Shown: positions 5,402-5,888 of the stretch, one piece after another | Position numbering within the stretch: the stretch's first letter is position 1 | How the letters are laid out: each line of letters opens with the position of its first letter | DNA from: JANRKG01 sp033763635 | GTDB taxonomy: Bacteria; Cyanobacteriota; Cyanobacteriia; GCF-001939115 | NCBI GenBank assembly: GCA_033763635.1 | Contig: JANRKG010000221.1 | Location: 1 to 5,888 of the forward strand | Length of the DNA: 5,888 nucleotides | Direction of reading: 5' to 3' | Notes under the pieces: generated by a model | What the model saw: the letters and a program-made list of their open reading frames with translations, nothing else | Told to the model about the DNA's origin: nothing | Databases searched by the model: none | Program-made: the position numbers and the translations under genes

Positions 5402-5430
5402 TATGTAAAAATATCGTGTCGTTTTGACAA
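5402..5430 (-). promoter_or_regulatory. Possible minus-strand promoter overlapping the glycosyltransferase promoter
   Basis: On the minus strand TTGTCA (5430-5425) and TACATA (5407-5402) are separated by 17 bp. The -10 match is poor (3 of 6). The -35 element overlaps the plus-strand TTGACA, which would make the two starts compete. Proposed mainly because a minus-strand terminator lies downstream. Confidence 0.2.
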
Positions 5431-5451
5431 CAAATTATGTAGCTTTAGAAA
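5424..5451 (+). promoter_or_regulatory. Possible promoter of the glycosyltransferase gene
   Basis: A perfect TTGACA (5424-5429) is followed after 16 bp by TAGAAA (5446-5451), a 4-of-6 match to the -10 consensus. Transcription would begin near 5458 and give a leader of about 120 bases. That leader includes an imperfect hairpin (CCCAT at about 5479-5483 with ATGGG at about 5497-5501) and a T-run near 5511. Confidence 0.35.
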
Positions 5452-5578
5452 CTTGATGATTCCATGCTTTCCACACGCCCCATGAAGCAGGTGAGAATGG
5501 GCCAATCGTCTTTTTATTAGAAAACCCGATCATTTAGTAACATGAAGTAATGGCAACCCGTCGCCAGAATCAGAAAAT

Positions 5579-5888
5579 ATGGTTGCACCCTTGAAAGAAG
5601 ACCCAATTGTGGTCGTTTGTGGAGCCGACAACAACTATGCAATGCCATTAGCGACGATGCTTTGTTCCGTCATGGCAAACCATCAGCAAGGTCATAGGGT
5701 TGAGATCTTTATTATTGACGGGGGCATTGAAGCCAGGAATCGGCAAAAAATTTTGGATTCCCTCAATCAGTATCAAGTCACCCTTCATTGGGTGAGACCA
5801 GATGAGGGAAATAGCAAGAATCTGATGACATCTGGATATATAACCTACGCGACCTATTACAAAATTCTCATTCCGGTTCTACTTCCTG
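5579..5888 (+). CDS. Family 8 glycosyltransferase, N-terminal part (cut by window edge)
   Basis: The first 103 codons of a gene running off the right edge. The translation begins IVVVCGADNNYAMPLATML (10-28), the nucleotide-sugar-binding start of the GT-A fold in CAZy family GT8. It continues with the EIFIIDGGI strand (42-50) and the YITYATYYKILIPVLLP segment (87-103) that precedes the metal-binding DxD motif, which lies beyond the window. Such enzymes transfer a hexose from a UDP-sugar, usually to lipopolysaccharide or other surface glycans; donor and acceptor cannot be told here. The ATG at 5579 is chosen because an in-frame TGA at 5543-5545 closes the frame upstream with no other common start codon between. 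No strong ribosome-binding site is seen. Lys95 stands where the family usually has Arg (YYR). The gene diverges from the ndh operon. Confidence 0.88.
   Translation, partial: MVAPLKEDPIVVVCGADNNYAMPLATMLCSVMANHQQGHRVEIFIIDGGIEARNRQKILDSLNQYQVTLHWVRPDEGNSKNLMTSGYITYATYYKILIPVLLP

Larger units (their letters stand above)
4603..5578. other. Long divergent intergenic region between ndhA and the glycosyltransferase gene
   Basis: About 976 bp without a gene I can support. The longest minus-strand frame near 5099-5296 runs through a terminator hairpin and resembles nothing known. From left to right it holds a small hairpin (GAGCA 4675-4679 with TGCTC 4688-4692), a possible ndh promoter near 4760-4785, and an A/T-homopolymer-rich stretch with nothing recognised (about 4800-5045). 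These are followed by a 15-bp palindrome, three degenerate direct repeats, two opposite-facing terminators and possible overlapping divergent promoters near 5402-5451. I looked for tRNA, tmRNA and common riboswitch motifs (TPP, cobalamin, glutamine, c-di-GMP) and saw none. Confidence 0.65.

Overview
This window is a piece of a cyanobacterial chromosome. The main evidence is an NDH-1 subunit cluster in the order ndhA-ndhI-ndhG-ndhE, with subunit lengths and sequences typical of the cyanobacterial/plastid type. It is supported by a small gene for the 'Mo-dependent nitrogenase C-terminus' family, which is common in cyanobacteria, and by one exact HIP1 octamer plus several 7/8 variants. The species cannot be fixed from this sequence; a filamentous or Leptolyngbya-like lineage would be a guess.

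Layout. Positions 1-351 are AT-rich intergenic DNA with two possible RNA hairpins and a short inverted repeat just before the first gene. A small plus-strand gene (352-756) encodes the Mo-nitrogenase C-terminal-domain protein. It converges on nadK (763-1683, minus) with only 6 bp between the stop codons. The rest of the minus-strand block, read right to left, is ndhA (4602-3484), ndhI (3416-2832), ndhG (2720-2061), ndhE (2019-1714) and then nadK. Gaps of 30-111 bp and a common direction suggest one operon. A non-coding stretch of about 976 bp (4603-5578) follows. It holds candidate promoters, a perfect 15-bp palindrome, degenerate direct repeats and two hairpin-plus-T-tract terminators facing opposite ways. 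The window ends inside a plus-strand family-8 glycosyltransferase gene that starts at 5579.

How the genes fit together. NdhA, NdhG and NdhE are membrane subunits and NdhI is the two-cluster iron-sulfur subunit of NDH-1. This complex moves electrons from reduced ferredoxin to plastoquinone in respiration and cyclic electron flow. NAD kinase makes NADP+, the acceptor for photosynthetic reducing power, so its place at the end of the operon is metabolically sensible, though co-regulation is an inference.

No clearly new multi-gene system is visible. The least explained part is the intergenic region near 5050-5450. It looks like a place of overlapping opposite transcripts and may encode a small RNA. 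Smaller curiosities are a 10-bp tandem duplication spanning both stop codons of the convergent pair and a 15-bp in-frame duplication near the start of the Mo-nitrogenase-domain gene.
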